NCBI GenBank assembly: GCA_947466965.1
Contig: CANIFU010000014.1
Location: 1-50,751, forward strand
DNA from: Bacteroidota bacterium
Lineage (GTDB): Bacteria > Bacteroidota > Bacteroidia > 2-12-FULL-35-15
Length of the DNA stretch: 50,751 bases
Direction of reading: 5' to 3'
Positions within the stretch are counted from its first letter, which is position 1. Each line of letters opens with the position of its first letter. The notes beneath the pieces are model-generated. The model made no database searches. It was given only the letters and a program-made list of their open reading frames with translations, and was not told where the DNA came from. A program made the translations under genes and the position numbers. This document shows, piece after piece, positions 8,364 to 17,274 of the stretch.

Positions 8364-8918
8364 ATGCGTATTTCAAAATACACCGTTCATTACTTATATT
8401 TCCGAATACTACTGATCTTTGCTATTTCAATCTCCTCATGTCGCTCTCATAAAGAAACAATAAAAATAGAAACAACTAAGAATACAACTACATCAAAAAA
8501 AGTACAAGAAAAATATGCAATAATCCTTAAGGTTGATAAAAGCAAAATTGAGAATATAAAATTATATGCCTTTATTGATGAATGGTATGGAACCCCATAT
8601 AAATATGGAGGAAAAAACAAAACGGGCATCGACTGTTCTAACTTCACTTCTACACTTTATTCCTCCATTTATAACAAATCGATAAGCGGTTCTTCCTCCT
8701 CCATTTTTGAAAAATGTTCTACAATTTCCAAGAGTAACATGGAAGAAGGGGATTTCGTTTTCTTCAAAATTGATGGCAATAAAGTTTCTCATATTGGTGT
8801 GTACTTACAAAATAACAAATTTGTTCATGCAACAGCAAAAAAAGGTGTGATGATTGATGATCTGGATGAACCGTATTATAAAAAATATTATTTCAAGTCC
8901 GGAAGAATTAATAACTGA
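8364..8918 (+). CDS. NlpC/P60 family lipoprotein (cell-wall peptidase)
   Basis: From the ATG at 8364 the protein has 184 aa. A hydrophobic N-terminus ends in a lipobox (ISSC, Cys26), predicting a lipoprotein. The NlpC/P60 domain covers about residues 65-180. It carries the catalytic cysteine in GIDCSNF (Cys91) and a histidine in SHIGVYL (His143), followed by the usual FVHAT strand with a further histidine. The family cleaves gamma-D-glutamyl-diaminopimelate or related bonds in peptidoglycan. The stop overlaps the next start by one base (TGATG), so it is coupled to the membrane protein downstream. Confidence 0.88.
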   Translation: MRISKYTVHYLYFRILLIFAISISSCRSHKETIKIETTKNTTTSKKVQEKYAIILKVDKSKIENIKLYAFIDEWYGTPYKYGGKNKTGIDCSNFTSTLYSSIYNKSISGSSSSIFEKCSTISKSNMEEGDFVFFKIDGNKVSHIGVYLQNNKFVHATAKKGVMIDDLDEPYYKKYYFKSGRINN

Positions 8919-10054
8919 TGAAAGAAACATCCTGCTTTCAAATTCGACTGATAACACGTATTCTTGCATTTGCATGTATTTTGAGTATGCTACTCTGTTA
9001 CAAACTTTGGTTGGGTCACAGAAACTTTCCTTTAAGTCCTATTTTTGATTTTCTACCTATACTTCCAAAACCAATTGATAGTTTACTTTTCGTTTTAACA
9101 TTGATACTGCTTCTTCTCATTGGTATACATCGAAATCCACAAAAATACATCATCGCATTTTTAGCATGTGCATTGATACTGGCCCTACTCGATCAAAACC
9201 GATGGCAACCCTGGTTTTACCAATACCTACTTATGTTCTTTATACTTTCTTTTTTTAATTTCAGATGCGATGATACAAGACATCTGGAAGCGATCAAAAC
9301 AATTTTCAAGCTATTGATAGGTGCAATATATTTTTGGAGCGGCCTACAAAAAATGAATACGCATTTTTTATCTGACACATACCCATGGCTTATGGAACCT
9401 ATTGCTTCATATATTGGAGAAAGCCTTATAAAAAATATTGAATCACTTGGAAAACTCTTTCCAATCATTGAAACACTAACAGGAATAGCATTGTTTTTCT
9501 CACCAATAAAAAAAATAGCATTCATTTTATTATGCATGATGCACCTGTTTATTTTATTTGTTCTAGGTCCTCTCGGACATAATTACAATCCGGTAGTATG
9601 GCCTTGGAATGTCGCAATGATGGCATTTGCTTTCATTTTATTTTACAACAATACGTCTTTTACAACGACACAAATTCTGGAGATGTTGCGTTATAATTCT
9701 ATGAAAATTGTATTTATTCTTTTTATGATGATGCCTCTTTTTAATTTTTTCAATCTGTGGGATTCCTATTTATCTCACAACTTATATTCAGGAAACACTT
9801 GTAATGGTGTAATTTATATTTCAGATTCTATGGAAAACAAACTCCCAGATAAGATAAAACCCTATTCATTGGGACAATTAAATCAGAACCAGATTACAAT
9901 AAAATATTGGTGCATGATGGAATTGGGAGTGCCTGCTTACCCTGAAAAAAGAAATTTCGAAGCTATTACAAATACACTATACAAGTATGCGCATGACTCT
10001 TCAGAAGTTTATTTGTTATATACTCCGAAACTGAAAGCGAGTAACTTTAAATAA
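8918..10054 (+). CDS. Multi-pass membrane protein, HTTM-like
   Basis: The 378-aa protein has roughly eight to nine hydrophobic segments in its first 280 residues and a polar C-terminal tail of about 100 residues. Landmarks are AIYFWSGLQKMNTHF and GHNYNPVVWPWNVAMM, which resemble the HTTM domain of gamma-carboxylase-like membrane proteins. No carboxylase residues can be confirmed, and I do not assign an activity. It is translationally coupled to the NlpC/P60 gene by a one-base overlap. Alternative: a DoxX/MauE-like membrane protein. Confidence 0.65.
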   Translation: MKETSCFQIRLITRILAFACILSMLLCYKLWLGHRNFPLSPIFDFLPILPKPIDSLLFVLTLILLLLIGIHRNPQKYIIAFLACALILALLDQNRWQPWFYQYLLMFFILSFFNFRCDDTRHLEAIKTIFKLLIGAIYFWSGLQKMNTHFLSDTYPWLMEPIASYIGESLIKNIESLGKLFPIIETLTGIALFFSPIKKIAFILLCMMHLFILFVLGPLGHNYNPVVWPWNVAMMAFAFILFYNNTSFTTTQILEMLRYNSMKIVFILFMMMPLFNFFNLWDSYLSHNLYSGNTCNGVIYISDSMENKLPDKIKPYSLGQLNQNQITIKYWCMMELGVPAYPEKRNFEAITNTLYKYAHDSSEVYLLYTPKLKASNFK

Positions 10055-10128
10055 AAAAAACTAATTTCAGAAAACACAAATAAATAGCATGAGCTAGTTT
10101 GGTAAAAATTATATCACAAAACTCATTT

Positions 10129-11544
10129 CTATTCAATAGAACCAAACATCTTTCCTGGATTCAAAATACCATTTGGGTCAAATACTTTTTTTATGTTCCT
10201 CTGAATATCTAACGCTTTTTCCGAAAAAACAATATTCATATACTCCTGTTGAACAAGTCCAACACCATGTTCACCGCTAATAGTACCACCTAATTGCTTA
10301 CAGATTGAGAATATTTCTGCGATTGCTTTTTTTATATATTCTCCATTCCATTGATCATCTGTTAAATCACCTTTTATCAAACGAATGTGCAAATTTCCAT
10401 CACCGGCATGGCCATAACAAACTGTTTTAAATTTGTACTTTCCTCCAACCTCTTTCACACCTTTAACTAATTTCGGAAGCTCAGCGCGGGGAACAACCGT
10501 ATCCTGTTCTTTGCTTACCGCATTGTTTTTCACCGCTTCATTGATACTCCTTCTCAATCGCCACAATTCATTTTTTTGTGCTGCTGATTCTGCAAATAAG
10601 ATTTCAGCAATATTAAATTTCGACATCAATTCAGAAATAGCTTCCATCTCTTTCATCAACACATCAAGATCGTTTCCATCAACTTCAATTAATAAATGTG
10701 CCTGAATATCATCTTCTAATTTCACTACATTGCTTTGAACATATTTACTTACCCAATCCAAAGCATCACGCTCCATTAGTTCCATTGCACTTGGTGTAAA
10801 ACCAGCTCTAAAAACTAAACTAACAGCCGCACACGCCTCATCCAAGCTACGAAAAGGAACGAGCATCAGTAGATCATATTTAGGAAGTGGTAGTAATTTT
10901 ACAATAATTTTTGTAGCAATCCCTAAAGTCCCTTCACTCCCAACCATCAGCTGTGTCAAATTATAACCCGTTGAATTTTTTAATGTATTTGCACCTGTTT
11001 CAATAATTTCACCTGTGGGTAATACGACTTCTAAATTCAAAATATAATCTTTAGTTGTTCCGTATTTCACACATTTAGGTCCACCACTACTTTCGGCTAC
11101 ATTTCCTCCTAAAAAGCAACTCCCTTTGCTAGCAGGATCTGGAGGATAGAACAAACATTTTTCTTTTACTGCATTTTGAAATACTTCATTTATAACACCT
11201 GGTTGAACAGTCGCTTGCAAATTACGTTCATCGATCTGAATAATTTTATTAAAACGCTCCATAGATAAAATAATTCCTGAATGAATCGGTAAGGCTCCGC
11301 CGCTCAATCCCGTACCTGCACCACGCGGAGTAACGGGAATACGTTCAGCATTTGCAAGTTGGAGAATTTCAGAAATTTCTTTTGCTGTAATTGGTTTCAC
11401 AACTACCTCTGGCAAAAAAAATAGATCTTCCGTTTCATCATGTCCGTATTTTTTTAAATTTTCGGAATCAAAAAAAACGTAGGCTTCTCCAACTATTTGT
11501 TGAAGTGTTTTGAGTGATTCAGCTGTAATTTTATTGAAGTTCAT
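10129..11544 (-). CDS. FAD-linked oxidase of the GlcD / D-lactate dehydrogenase family
   Basis: The 471-aa protein is full length for the family. An N-terminal PCMH-type FAD-binding domain (about residues 35-215) shows the diphosphate-binding segment TPRGAGTGLSGGALP, the GGNVAESSGGPKCVKYG segment and GSEGTLGI. The C-terminal cap and substrate domain carries CYGHAGDGNLHIRL and GTISGEHGVG. It oxidises a 2-hydroxyacid such as D-lactate or glycolate with FAD. No iron-sulphur partner subunit (GlcF-like) is adjacent, so substrate and electron acceptor remain open. Confidence 0.9.
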   Translation of the reverse strand: MNFNKITAESLKTLQQIVGEAYVFFDSENLKKYGHDETEDLFFLPEVVVKPITAKEISEILQLANAERIPVTPRGAGTGLSGGALPIHSGIILSMERFNKIIQIDERNLQATVQPGVINEVFQNAVKEKCLFYPPDPASKGSCFLGGNVAESSGGPKCVKYGTTKDYILNLEVVLPTGEIIETGANTLKNSTGYNLTQLMVGSEGTLGIATKIIVKLLPLPKYDLLMLVPFRSLDEACAAVSLVFRAGFTPSAMELMERDALDWVSKYVQSNVVKLEDDIQAHLLIEVDGNDLDVLMKEMEAISELMSKFNIAEILFAESAAQKNELWRLRRSINEAVKNNAVSKEQDTVVPRAELPKLVKGVKEVGGKYKFKTVCYGHAGDGNLHIRLIKGDLTDDQWNGEYIKKAIAEIFSICKQLGGTISGEHGVGLVQQEYMNIVFSEKALDIQRNIKKVFDPNGILNPGKMFGSIE

Positions 11545-11579
11545 GATATATTTTATTTAAAAAGACAAATTCATTGATA

Positions 11580-11587
11580 CAAAAATA
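11580..11587 (-). promoter_or_regulatory. Candidate -7 element of the GlcD-like gene
   Basis: TATTTTTG on the minus strand matches TAnnTTTG and lies about 35 bp upstream of the start at 11544. A TTTG further upstream (11618-11615) is 27 bp away, longer than the usual spacing. Confidence 0.4.
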
Positions 11588-11667
11588 ACGTTCATCATTT
11601 TTTTATCAGATCATCAAACGAATTTTGCTATTTTCGTTCCAATCAAAATTAATTAAATAAAACTATT

Positions 11668-13848
11668 ATGAAACGACTTTTTATCATTGGTTTTTCAATA
11701 TTACTGATGAACAACCTAAGCGCCCAAAAAAAGAACATAACACTAGAAGACATATGGGCAAATGGAACATTTGCTGCAGGCGGAGTTTACGGCTTGGTAT
11801 CTATGAATGATGGAATACATTATTCAACATTGACTGAAGGAAAGGTATTACAATATGAGTATGCAAAGGTTTCAAGCCCAGAAATTATTGTAACTCAAAA
11901 TGATCTAAAAGTAAATGGAAATAGCATACAAATTGATGATTATCAATTTAGTCCGGATGAAACAAAAATGCTGATAGCAACAGGAACAGAGCAGATATAT
12001 CGCCATTCCACCCGTGAGAACTATTATGTATATGATAGAAAAACAAACACAATAACCGCTGTAAGCAATGGTGAAAAACAAATGTATGCATGTTTTTCAC
12101 CTGATGGAACGAAAGTAGGATTTGTAAGAGGAAACAATATTTTCATAAAGGATCTGGCATCCGGAAAAGAAACACAAGTTACAAGCGATGGCTCACATAA
12201 TAACATTATAAACGGAGCAACAGACTGGGTTCATGAGGAAGAATTTGCTTTTTCAACAGCCTTCTTCTGGAGTCCGGACAGTAAAAAGATTGCATATTAC
12301 AAGTTTGATGAGAGTAAAGTAAAAGAGTTTTCTTTCAATGAATTTAATAGCCAGTTGTATCCATCAGAATACAAATTCAAATACCCGAAAGCAGGAGAAG
12401 ACAATTCAATTGTGACTATTCACATTTATGACTTGACGGGTGCTTCTGATAAATTAATGGATATAGGTAAAGAAACCAATCAATATATTCCTCGCATTAA
12501 ATGGACAAAAGATGCAAATCTGCTTTCAATAGTGAGAATGAACCGGTATCAAAATAAATTAGACTTATTATTCAGTAATGCAAATACCGGAGAATCAAAA
12601 GTGGTTTATACAGAAACTTGCAACACGTATATTGATATTCACGAAGCACAAGGAGATTATGTATATTTTTCTGCTGATAAAAAGTATTTTATCATCACAC
12701 AGGAAAAAGATGGTTACAATCACATTTATAGATATGATATGACAGGAAAAATAATCAATCAAGTTACGAAAGGCAATTGGGATGTAGTAAATTTTAAAGG
12801 GATTGATGAAAAAACACAAACAATTTTTTACACAGCTTCGGAAACAACCGCAACTGAAAAAGATATTTATTCTATAAAAACGGATGGTTCGGGGAAGAAA
12901 AAAGTATCCACAGAAAAAGGAACTCATATACCAGAATTCAGCAAAGGGATGAAATACTATATAAACAGTTTCTCTTCAGCAAATAAACCAGCTATAATTT
13001 CAATTTTTGATGCAAAAGGAAAACAGATTAGAGTTTTAAAAAATAATGAAGAATTAATAAATAAAATGGCAGAATTTAACATCAGTAATAAAGAGTTATT
13101 TATGTTTAAAACATCTGAAGGAGTTGAATTAAATGCCTGGATGATAAAGCCATCAAATTTTGATGCGGCAAAAAAATATCCTGTATTCCTTACTTTTTAT
13201 GGAGGCCCTGGCAGTAATAAAGTGAATAATTCATTTGATGGAAGAGATTTCTTCTGGCATCAATTGCTAGCTGAAAAAGGATACATCGTAATGTGTGTGG
13301 ATAACAGAGGAACAATGTATCGAGGCAAGGCATTTAAACACGCTACATATAAACAATTAGGTAAATTAGAAGTTGCTGATCAGATAGAAGCTGCAAAATA
13401 CCTGGGGCAATTACCATACGTTGACATAACGCGCATTGGAACATTCGGATGGAGTTACGGAGGCTATTTAAGTTCTTTATGTATCACCAAGGGTGCCGAT
13501 TATTTTAAAATGGCTATTGCCGTTGCACCGGTTACAAACTGGCGTTATTACGACAATATATATACCGAGCGCTTTATGAGTCTTCCTCAGGAAAATGCCA
13601 GTGGTTATGACGACAATTCTCCAATAAATTATGTAAGCAAACTAAAGGGGAAATACCTACTTATTCATGGAAGTGCAGATGACAATGTTCATTTTCAAAA
13701 TACGATGGAAATGGTAAACGCATTGGTAAAAGCCAATAAACAATTTGACCTATTTATCTATCCAGACAAAAACCATGGAATATATGGAGGAAATACACGC
13801 TTACATTTATATAATAAAATGACCGATTTTATCCTGAATAATCTATAA
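11668..13848 (+). CDS. Dipeptidyl-peptidase IV family serine peptidase (S9B)
   Basis: The 726-aa protein begins with a signal peptide (MKRLFIIGFSILLMNNLSAQ). An eight-blade-type N-terminal beta-propeller region (about 40-470) contains the conserved WVHEEEF segment, the N-terminus-binding glutamate pair of DPP IV. The alpha/beta-hydrolase domain follows, with the nucleophile in GWSYGGY (Ser near 597), the acid in HGSADDNVHFQN (near 672) and histidine in NHGIYGG (near 703). It removes Xaa-Pro dipeptides from peptides in the periplasm. A proton-coupled peptide transporter follows 113 bp downstream on the same strand, so the two probably serve peptide use together. Confidence 0.92.
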   Translation: MKRLFIIGFSILLMNNLSAQKKNITLEDIWANGTFAAGGVYGLVSMNDGIHYSTLTEGKVLQYEYAKVSSPEIIVTQNDLKVNGNSIQIDDYQFSPDETKMLIATGTEQIYRHSTRENYYVYDRKTNTITAVSNGEKQMYACFSPDGTKVGFVRGNNIFIKDLASGKETQVTSDGSHNNIINGATDWVHEEEFAFSTAFFWSPDSKKIAYYKFDESKVKEFSFNEFNSQLYPSEYKFKYPKAGEDNSIVTIHIYDLTGASDKLMDIGKETNQYIPRIKWTKDANLLSIVRMNRYQNKLDLLFSNANTGESKVVYTETCNTYIDIHEAQGDYVYFSADKKYFIITQEKDGYNHIYRYDMTGKIINQVTKGNWDVVNFKGIDEKTQTIFYTASETTATEKDIYSIKTDGSGKKKVSTEKGTHIPEFSKGMKYYINSFSSANKPAIISIFDAKGKQIRVLKNNEELINKMAEFNISNKELFMFKTSEGVELNAWMIKPSNFDAAKKYPVFLTFYGGPGSNKVNNSFDGRDFFWHQLLAEKGYIVMCVDNRGTMYRGKAFKHATYKQLGKLEVADQIEAAKYLGQLPYVDITRIGTFGWSYGGYLSSLCITKGADYFKMAIAVAPVTNWRYYDNIYTERFMSLPQENASGYDDNSPINYVSKLKGKYLLIHGSADDNVHFQNTMEMVNALVKANKQFDLFIYPDKNHGIYGGNTRLHLYNKMTDFILNNL

Positions 13849-13961
13849 AATGTATTCAAATAAAGGCGCTTCATCAATATGAATGCATCAGACTTTGTAT
13901 TTATAGTTAAATTACATATATTCGCACAGTTCATAATAATAAATTCTTAATAAAAACTAAT

Positions 13962-15680
13962 ATGTCAGAAGTAAAACAAGGTCACCCGAAAGGATTATAT
14001 GTTCTTTTCGTAACAGAAATGTGGGAGCGTTTTAGCTACTACGGAATGCGTGCAATATTTGTATTATTCTTAACAAAGGCGCTTTTGTATGATAAGACTT
14101 TCGGAAGTGAAATCTACGGAAGTTATACCGGACTAGTTTATTTAACTCCATTGATAGGTGGCTACATGGCAGACAGATATTGGGGAAATCGCAAATCCAT
14201 TATTATTGGTGGAATAATGATGGCGATCGGACAATTTTTTATGTTCATGAGTGGATCATTTTTTCAAAATATTGACGTTGCCAGAATTTTCATGCTTGTA
14301 GGATTAACCTCTCTTATTATTGGAAACGGGTTTTTCAAACCGAATATTTCTACAATGGTTGGTCAATTATATCCTAAAGGAGATAAAAGAATAGATTCAG
14401 CCTTCACTATTTTCTACATGGGAATCAACCTTGGTGCCTTTTTCGCGCCTTTAGTTTGTGGTTTTTTAGGAGATACAGGTAATCCCGGAGATTTTAAATG
14501 GGGATTCCTTGCTGCAGGTATTGGAATGATTATGAGTCTTATCTTATTTATTTTATTAAAAGATAAATACATTGTTACTCCAGAAGGTGAACCAATTGGT
14601 ACAACACCAAACAGCAAACGTTTACCAGCCGACATCGATACTGTTAAAGAAGTTAATTCTGAATTTTCAAAAAATCAAATTTTCACTTGGCTAGCGATAG
14701 AAGTTATATTATTTACCTTATTTTTCTTCTTAGGTCAAGGTGTAATCGGTTCATTTATTTTCTCATTATCGATAGCAGGACCTGGATTCATTATATCCGA
14801 CAAGAGTCTTACTAAGATAGAAAAAGAGCGTATCTGGGTAATTTATATCGTTGCCTTTTTCGTAATCTTCTTTTGGGCAGCCTTTGAACAAGCAGGTGCT
14901 GCATTAACTTTCTTTGCTGAAGAACAAACAAACAGAAATTTATTCGGAACTGAAATTCCAGCAAGTTATTTTCAATCAATTAACGCAGTGGCAATTGTTA
15001 TTTTCGCATCTATTTTTGTTGCGATTTGGGGATTCTTAGGGAAACGAAATATGGAACCGGCTTCTCCATACAAACAAGCAATTGGTTTATTTCTATTGGC
15101 TATCGGATATTTAGTTATCGCATTCGGAGTTAAAGGGATTGAACCGTCTACAAAAGTAGGGATGATATGGTTAGTGAGTTTATATATGATCCATACATTT
15201 GGGGAGTTATGTTTATCACCAATCGGATTATCAATGGTAAACAAATTAGCACCAGTAAAATTTGCCTCTTTATTAATGGGAGTTTGGTTCTTATCAACTG
15301 CTTCTGCAAATAAATTTGCAGGTACGTTAAGTTCTTTCTATCCTGAGACAATGGTAACAGTTGCTGCAGTTGAAGCAGAGCAAACTGCTCATGCAATTAC
15401 GCTTTGCAACAAATTAGATAAAGCAGAACCTATTGACGGGACGAAATACATTAGCATTGATTTGGTTTCGTTTGCTGAAGCAAAAAGCAAAGATGAAAAA
15501 GCAGCCATGGTTGCAAATGTTTTTAAAGGCTCTTTAATCAAGAAAAAAACATTCGTTGGCTATACTATTGACAGTCTTTACTCCTTTTTTATGCTTTTTG
15601 TGGTGATGGCTGGTATAGCTTCTATTATATTATTCTTCCTATCCAAAAAATTAGTGAAGATGATGAACGGAGTGCTTTAA
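13962..15680 (+). CDS. Proton-dependent oligopeptide transporter (POT/PTR family)
   Basis: The 572-aa inner-membrane protein carries the POT signatures: the helix-1 motif EMWERFSYYGM (ExxERFxYY, involved in proton coupling) and the FYMGINLGAFFAPL segment. About 14 hydrophobic helices are present. The C-terminal third has a polar loop of about 80 residues before the last helix (about 470-540), a feature of long bacterial POT members. It imports di- and tripeptides with protons. It lies downstream of a DPP IV gene and is followed by a strong terminator. Confidence 0.92.
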   Translation: MSEVKQGHPKGLYVLFVTEMWERFSYYGMRAIFVLFLTKALLYDKTFGSEIYGSYTGLVYLTPLIGGYMADRYWGNRKSIIIGGIMMAIGQFFMFMSGSFFQNIDVARIFMLVGLTSLIIGNGFFKPNISTMVGQLYPKGDKRIDSAFTIFYMGINLGAFFAPLVCGFLGDTGNPGDFKWGFLAAGIGMIMSLILFILLKDKYIVTPEGEPIGTTPNSKRLPADIDTVKEVNSEFSKNQIFTWLAIEVILFTLFFFLGQGVIGSFIFSLSIAGPGFIISDKSLTKIEKERIWVIYIVAFFVIFFWAAFEQAGAALTFFAEEQTNRNLFGTEIPASYFQSINAVAIVIFASIFVAIWGFLGKRNMEPASPYKQAIGLFLLAIGYLVIAFGVKGIEPSTKVGMIWLVSLYMIHTFGELCLSPIGLSMVNKLAPVKFASLLMGVWFLSTASANKFAGTLSSFYPETMVTVAAVEAEQTAHAITLCNKLDKAEPIDGTKYISIDLVSFAEAKSKDEKAAMVANVFKGSLIKKKTFVGYTIDSLYSFFMLFVVMAGIASIILFFLSKKLVKMMNGVL

Positions 15681-15696
15681 AACTTTTTATATTTAA

Positions 15697-15736
15697 AAAA
15701 AAAGGTCAAACATTTTTATAATGTTTGACCTTTTTT
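15697..15736 (+). terminator. Intrinsic terminator after the peptide transporter
   Basis: A perfect 16-bp inverted repeat (15697-15712 with 15721-15736, core AAGGTCAAACAT) has A and T runs on its two sides. It lies 17 bp past the stop at 15680. Confidence 0.9.
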
Positions 15737-15774
15737 ACTTTTAAGTATTATCTTTACTTATCAAATTTGATATC

Positions 15775-16371
15775 ATGATAAAAAAAATATTATTTGCACT
15801 AGCAATTGCTACAATTGTGGTTATTGCACAAAGTTTTATCACAAAACTGACTGCTTCATCAGACGAAACAGCCGGACCCGTTAAATGGTATACGTTTGAG
15901 GAAGCGGTTACATTACAAAAGAAAAATCCAAAGCCCATAATGGTAGATATTTATACCAGCTGGTGTGGTCCATGCAAAATGATGACTGCCAATACTTTTG
16001 GTAACGAAATCATTGCAAAATACCTGAACGAACATTATTATCCTGTAAAATTCAATGCAGAGACGCGCGACAGCGTAAAGTTCAACGGATTTGTATTTGC
16101 AAATAAAAATCCGGAAGGTACACAGCGACCAGTTCATGACTTTGCGATTTCTATATTAGAAGGCAAACTCTCTTATCCCTCAATTGTTTTCCTAAACGAA
16201 GAAATAAAAAAAATCCATACGGTGGTCGGGTATTACAAAGCAGATCAATTCGAGCCTGTTATGAAGTATTTTGGCAGCGGAAAATACAAAGATATTACTT
16301 GGGAGGAGTATCAAAAAACATTTGTTACAGAGATAAAAGCACCTGAACCTGTTACTTTTCCTACGAAATGA
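15775..16371 (+). CDS. Thioredoxin-fold protein, membrane-anchored or exported
   Basis: The 198-aa protein has an N-terminal hydrophobic segment (about residues 4-24) acting as signal or anchor. A thioredoxin-fold domain follows, with the redox motif WCGPC (Cys64 and Cys67). The segment TSWCGPCKMMTANTFGNEII and the later KLSYPSIVFLN fit the DUF255/Thioredoxin_7-like group, which reduces or relays electrons to exported proteins. It stands as a single gene after the transporter's terminator. The exact partner is unknown. Confidence 0.85.
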   Translation: MIKKILFALAIATIVVIAQSFITKLTASSDETAGPVKWYTFEEAVTLQKKNPKPIMVDIYTSWCGPCKMMTANTFGNEIIAKYLNEHYYPVKFNAETRDSVKFNGFVFANKNPEGTQRPVHDFAISILEGKLSYPSIVFLNEEIKKIHTVVGYYKADQFEPVMKYFGSGKYKDITWEEYQKTFVTEIKAPEPVTFPTK

Positions 16372-16400
16372 GGAATTTAAAAAAACCTTCCTCCATTTAT

Positions 16401-16428
16401 TTACTAATTAGTAAAACACCAATTAGTG
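16401..16428. promoter_or_regulatory. Two adjacent palindromes, probable operators of the small HTH gene
   Basis: TACTAATTAGTA (16401-16412) is a perfect 12-bp palindrome. ACACCAATTAGTGT (16415-16428) is a near-perfect one. They share the core CYAATTAG, and their centres are 15 bp apart. They lie 37-64 bp before the start of an HTH protein, the usual place for autoregulatory operators. Confidence 0.55.
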
Positions 16429-16464
16429 TAATTTAACATTAATTATAAAAACAGTTGCAATATT

Positions 16465-16836
16465 ATGAACTTGAAAGATAAAATACTTCAGGTCTTAAAG
16501 ATGAAAGATATTTCCTATGTAGAATTGGGATCTTATCTCAATATTTCTGAAACTGAGTTGGATTATGCACTAGAAAACAATACAATTGAAATACGTACAT
16601 TGGAGTTAATTTCTAAAGAATTACGGATTCCTTTATATAGTTTTTTTCGTGAAAATTTTGAAGGTTTTAATTTTGAAAAAGAACCCTATTATAATATTAA
16701 CATATGGAGTAAGGAAGAAACAAAATTCAACCTGGAGCTGAAGGCAATTCGACAAGAAATGGAAGATTTGAAAGCGGAAGTCCGACAAAAAAATTTATTA
16801 ATTGATGCGTTAGAAGCACAAATAATAAAAAAATAA
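16465..16836 (+). CDS. Small HTH (Xre/Cro-like) protein with C-terminal coiled coil
   Basis: The 123-aa protein has an N-terminal helix-turn-helix (about residues 1-60: ISYVELGSYLNISETELDYA). A short linker follows, and the C-terminal helix (about 85-123) has heptad-like spacing suitable for dimerisation (LELKAIRQEMEDLKAEVRQK). It probably acts as a dimeric DNA-binding regulator. Two palindromic sites sit just upstream and a terminator lies 22 bp past its stop, so it is an independent unit. It borders the accessory region to its right. No target can be named. Confidence 0.75.
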   Translation: MNLKDKILQVLKMKDISYVELGSYLNISETELDYALENNTIEIRTLELISKELRIPLYSFFRENFEGFNFEKEPYYNINIWSKEETKFNLELKAIRQEMEDLKAEVRQKNLLIDALEAQIIKK

Positions 16837-16857
16837 CCACTACAAGCACTTGCTATT

Positions 16858-16891
16858 ATGCTGATTTTCTTGGGAAATCAGCATTTTTTTT
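16858..16891 (+). terminator. Intrinsic terminator after the small HTH gene
   Basis: The stem ATGCTGATTT/AAATCAGCA at 16858-16883 is followed by a run of eight T residues. Confidence 0.85.
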
Positions 16892-17079
16892 GAAAAGTTG
16901 AATGGCTGACGATACGTATGCCAGAGGAGGATTTTTTTTTCAATTTATAAAAATCAAATAGGATCTATCATGCTTTTCTTTAAAACTAAAAGAGCATATA
17001 GAAAGTCTTTTTCTTCATTATTTAGTAAATACAAGAAGGTCTAAGCCCTATTCTCGCATTATCATTCGTTTTAAATGAA

Positions 17080-17107
17080 AAAAGCTTTGCATTTATGCAA
17101 AGCTTTT
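17080..17107 (-). terminator. Hairpin next to the leftmost tRNA-His 3'-end copy
   Basis: A 13-bp perfect stem (AAAAGCTTTGCAT with its complement) lies directly left of the tRNA-like sequence at 17116. This repeats the tRNA-then-terminator layout found at the intact tRNA-His. A minus-strand T run follows the stem. Confidence 0.7.
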
Positions 17108-17115
17108 CCGTTAAG

Positions 17116-17131
17116 GCTGGCCAATGGGGCT
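17116..17131 (-). repeat. tRNA-His 3'-end remnant, copy 1 (leftmost)
   Basis: GCTGGCCAATGGGGCTC matches the 3' end of the tRNA-His gene at 25942-25958 with one change. It then diverges before the T-loop is complete. A hairpin is on its left, as at the intact tRNA. Confidence 0.75.
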
Positions 17132-17178
17132 CTCCTCGACTCCACTCGGGATAAACTTCTCGCACAAAAATTATCAAA

Positions 17179-17206
17179 AAAAATCTCAGCTTTCGCTGAG
17201 ATTTTT
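17179..17206 (-). terminator. Terminator of the AbiEii-type toxin/antitoxin unit
   Basis: A perfect 12-bp stem (AAAAATCTCAGC, loop TTTC) has A and T runs on either side. It lies 69 bp past the toxin stop on the minus strand, after a tRNA-His 3'-end copy. Confidence 0.8.
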
Positions 17207-17222
17207 AAGGGTGGCCAATGGG
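17207..17222 (-). repeat. tRNA-His 3'-end remnant, copy 2
   Basis: AAGGGTGGCCAATGGG equals the tRNA-His 3' end plus its flank (25938-25953), then breaks off into the sequence GAATGAAGTTGAACAC. It is placed between the toxin gene and a terminator, as expected for an attachment-site copy. Confidence 0.8.
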
Positions 17223-17242
17223 AATGAAGTTGAACACTTTTT
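17222..17242. repeat. 21-bp direct repeat, copy 1 (cargo 3' boundary)
   Basis: The 21 bases beginning GAATGAAGTTGAACAC are identical to 18780-18800. Similarity continues weakly for about 15 more bases. In both places the repeat lies between the tRNA-His 3'-end copy and the stop codon of the cargo. Confidence 0.85.
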
Positions 17243-17274
17243 GAGGATTATTGAGAAAATAATAAAGAATAAAT

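Noticed and set aside
17110-17225. Possible additional tRNA genes
   Set aside because: Only the acceptor and part of the T arm match tRNA-His; no D arm, anticodon arm or second acceptor strand is present. These are remnants.
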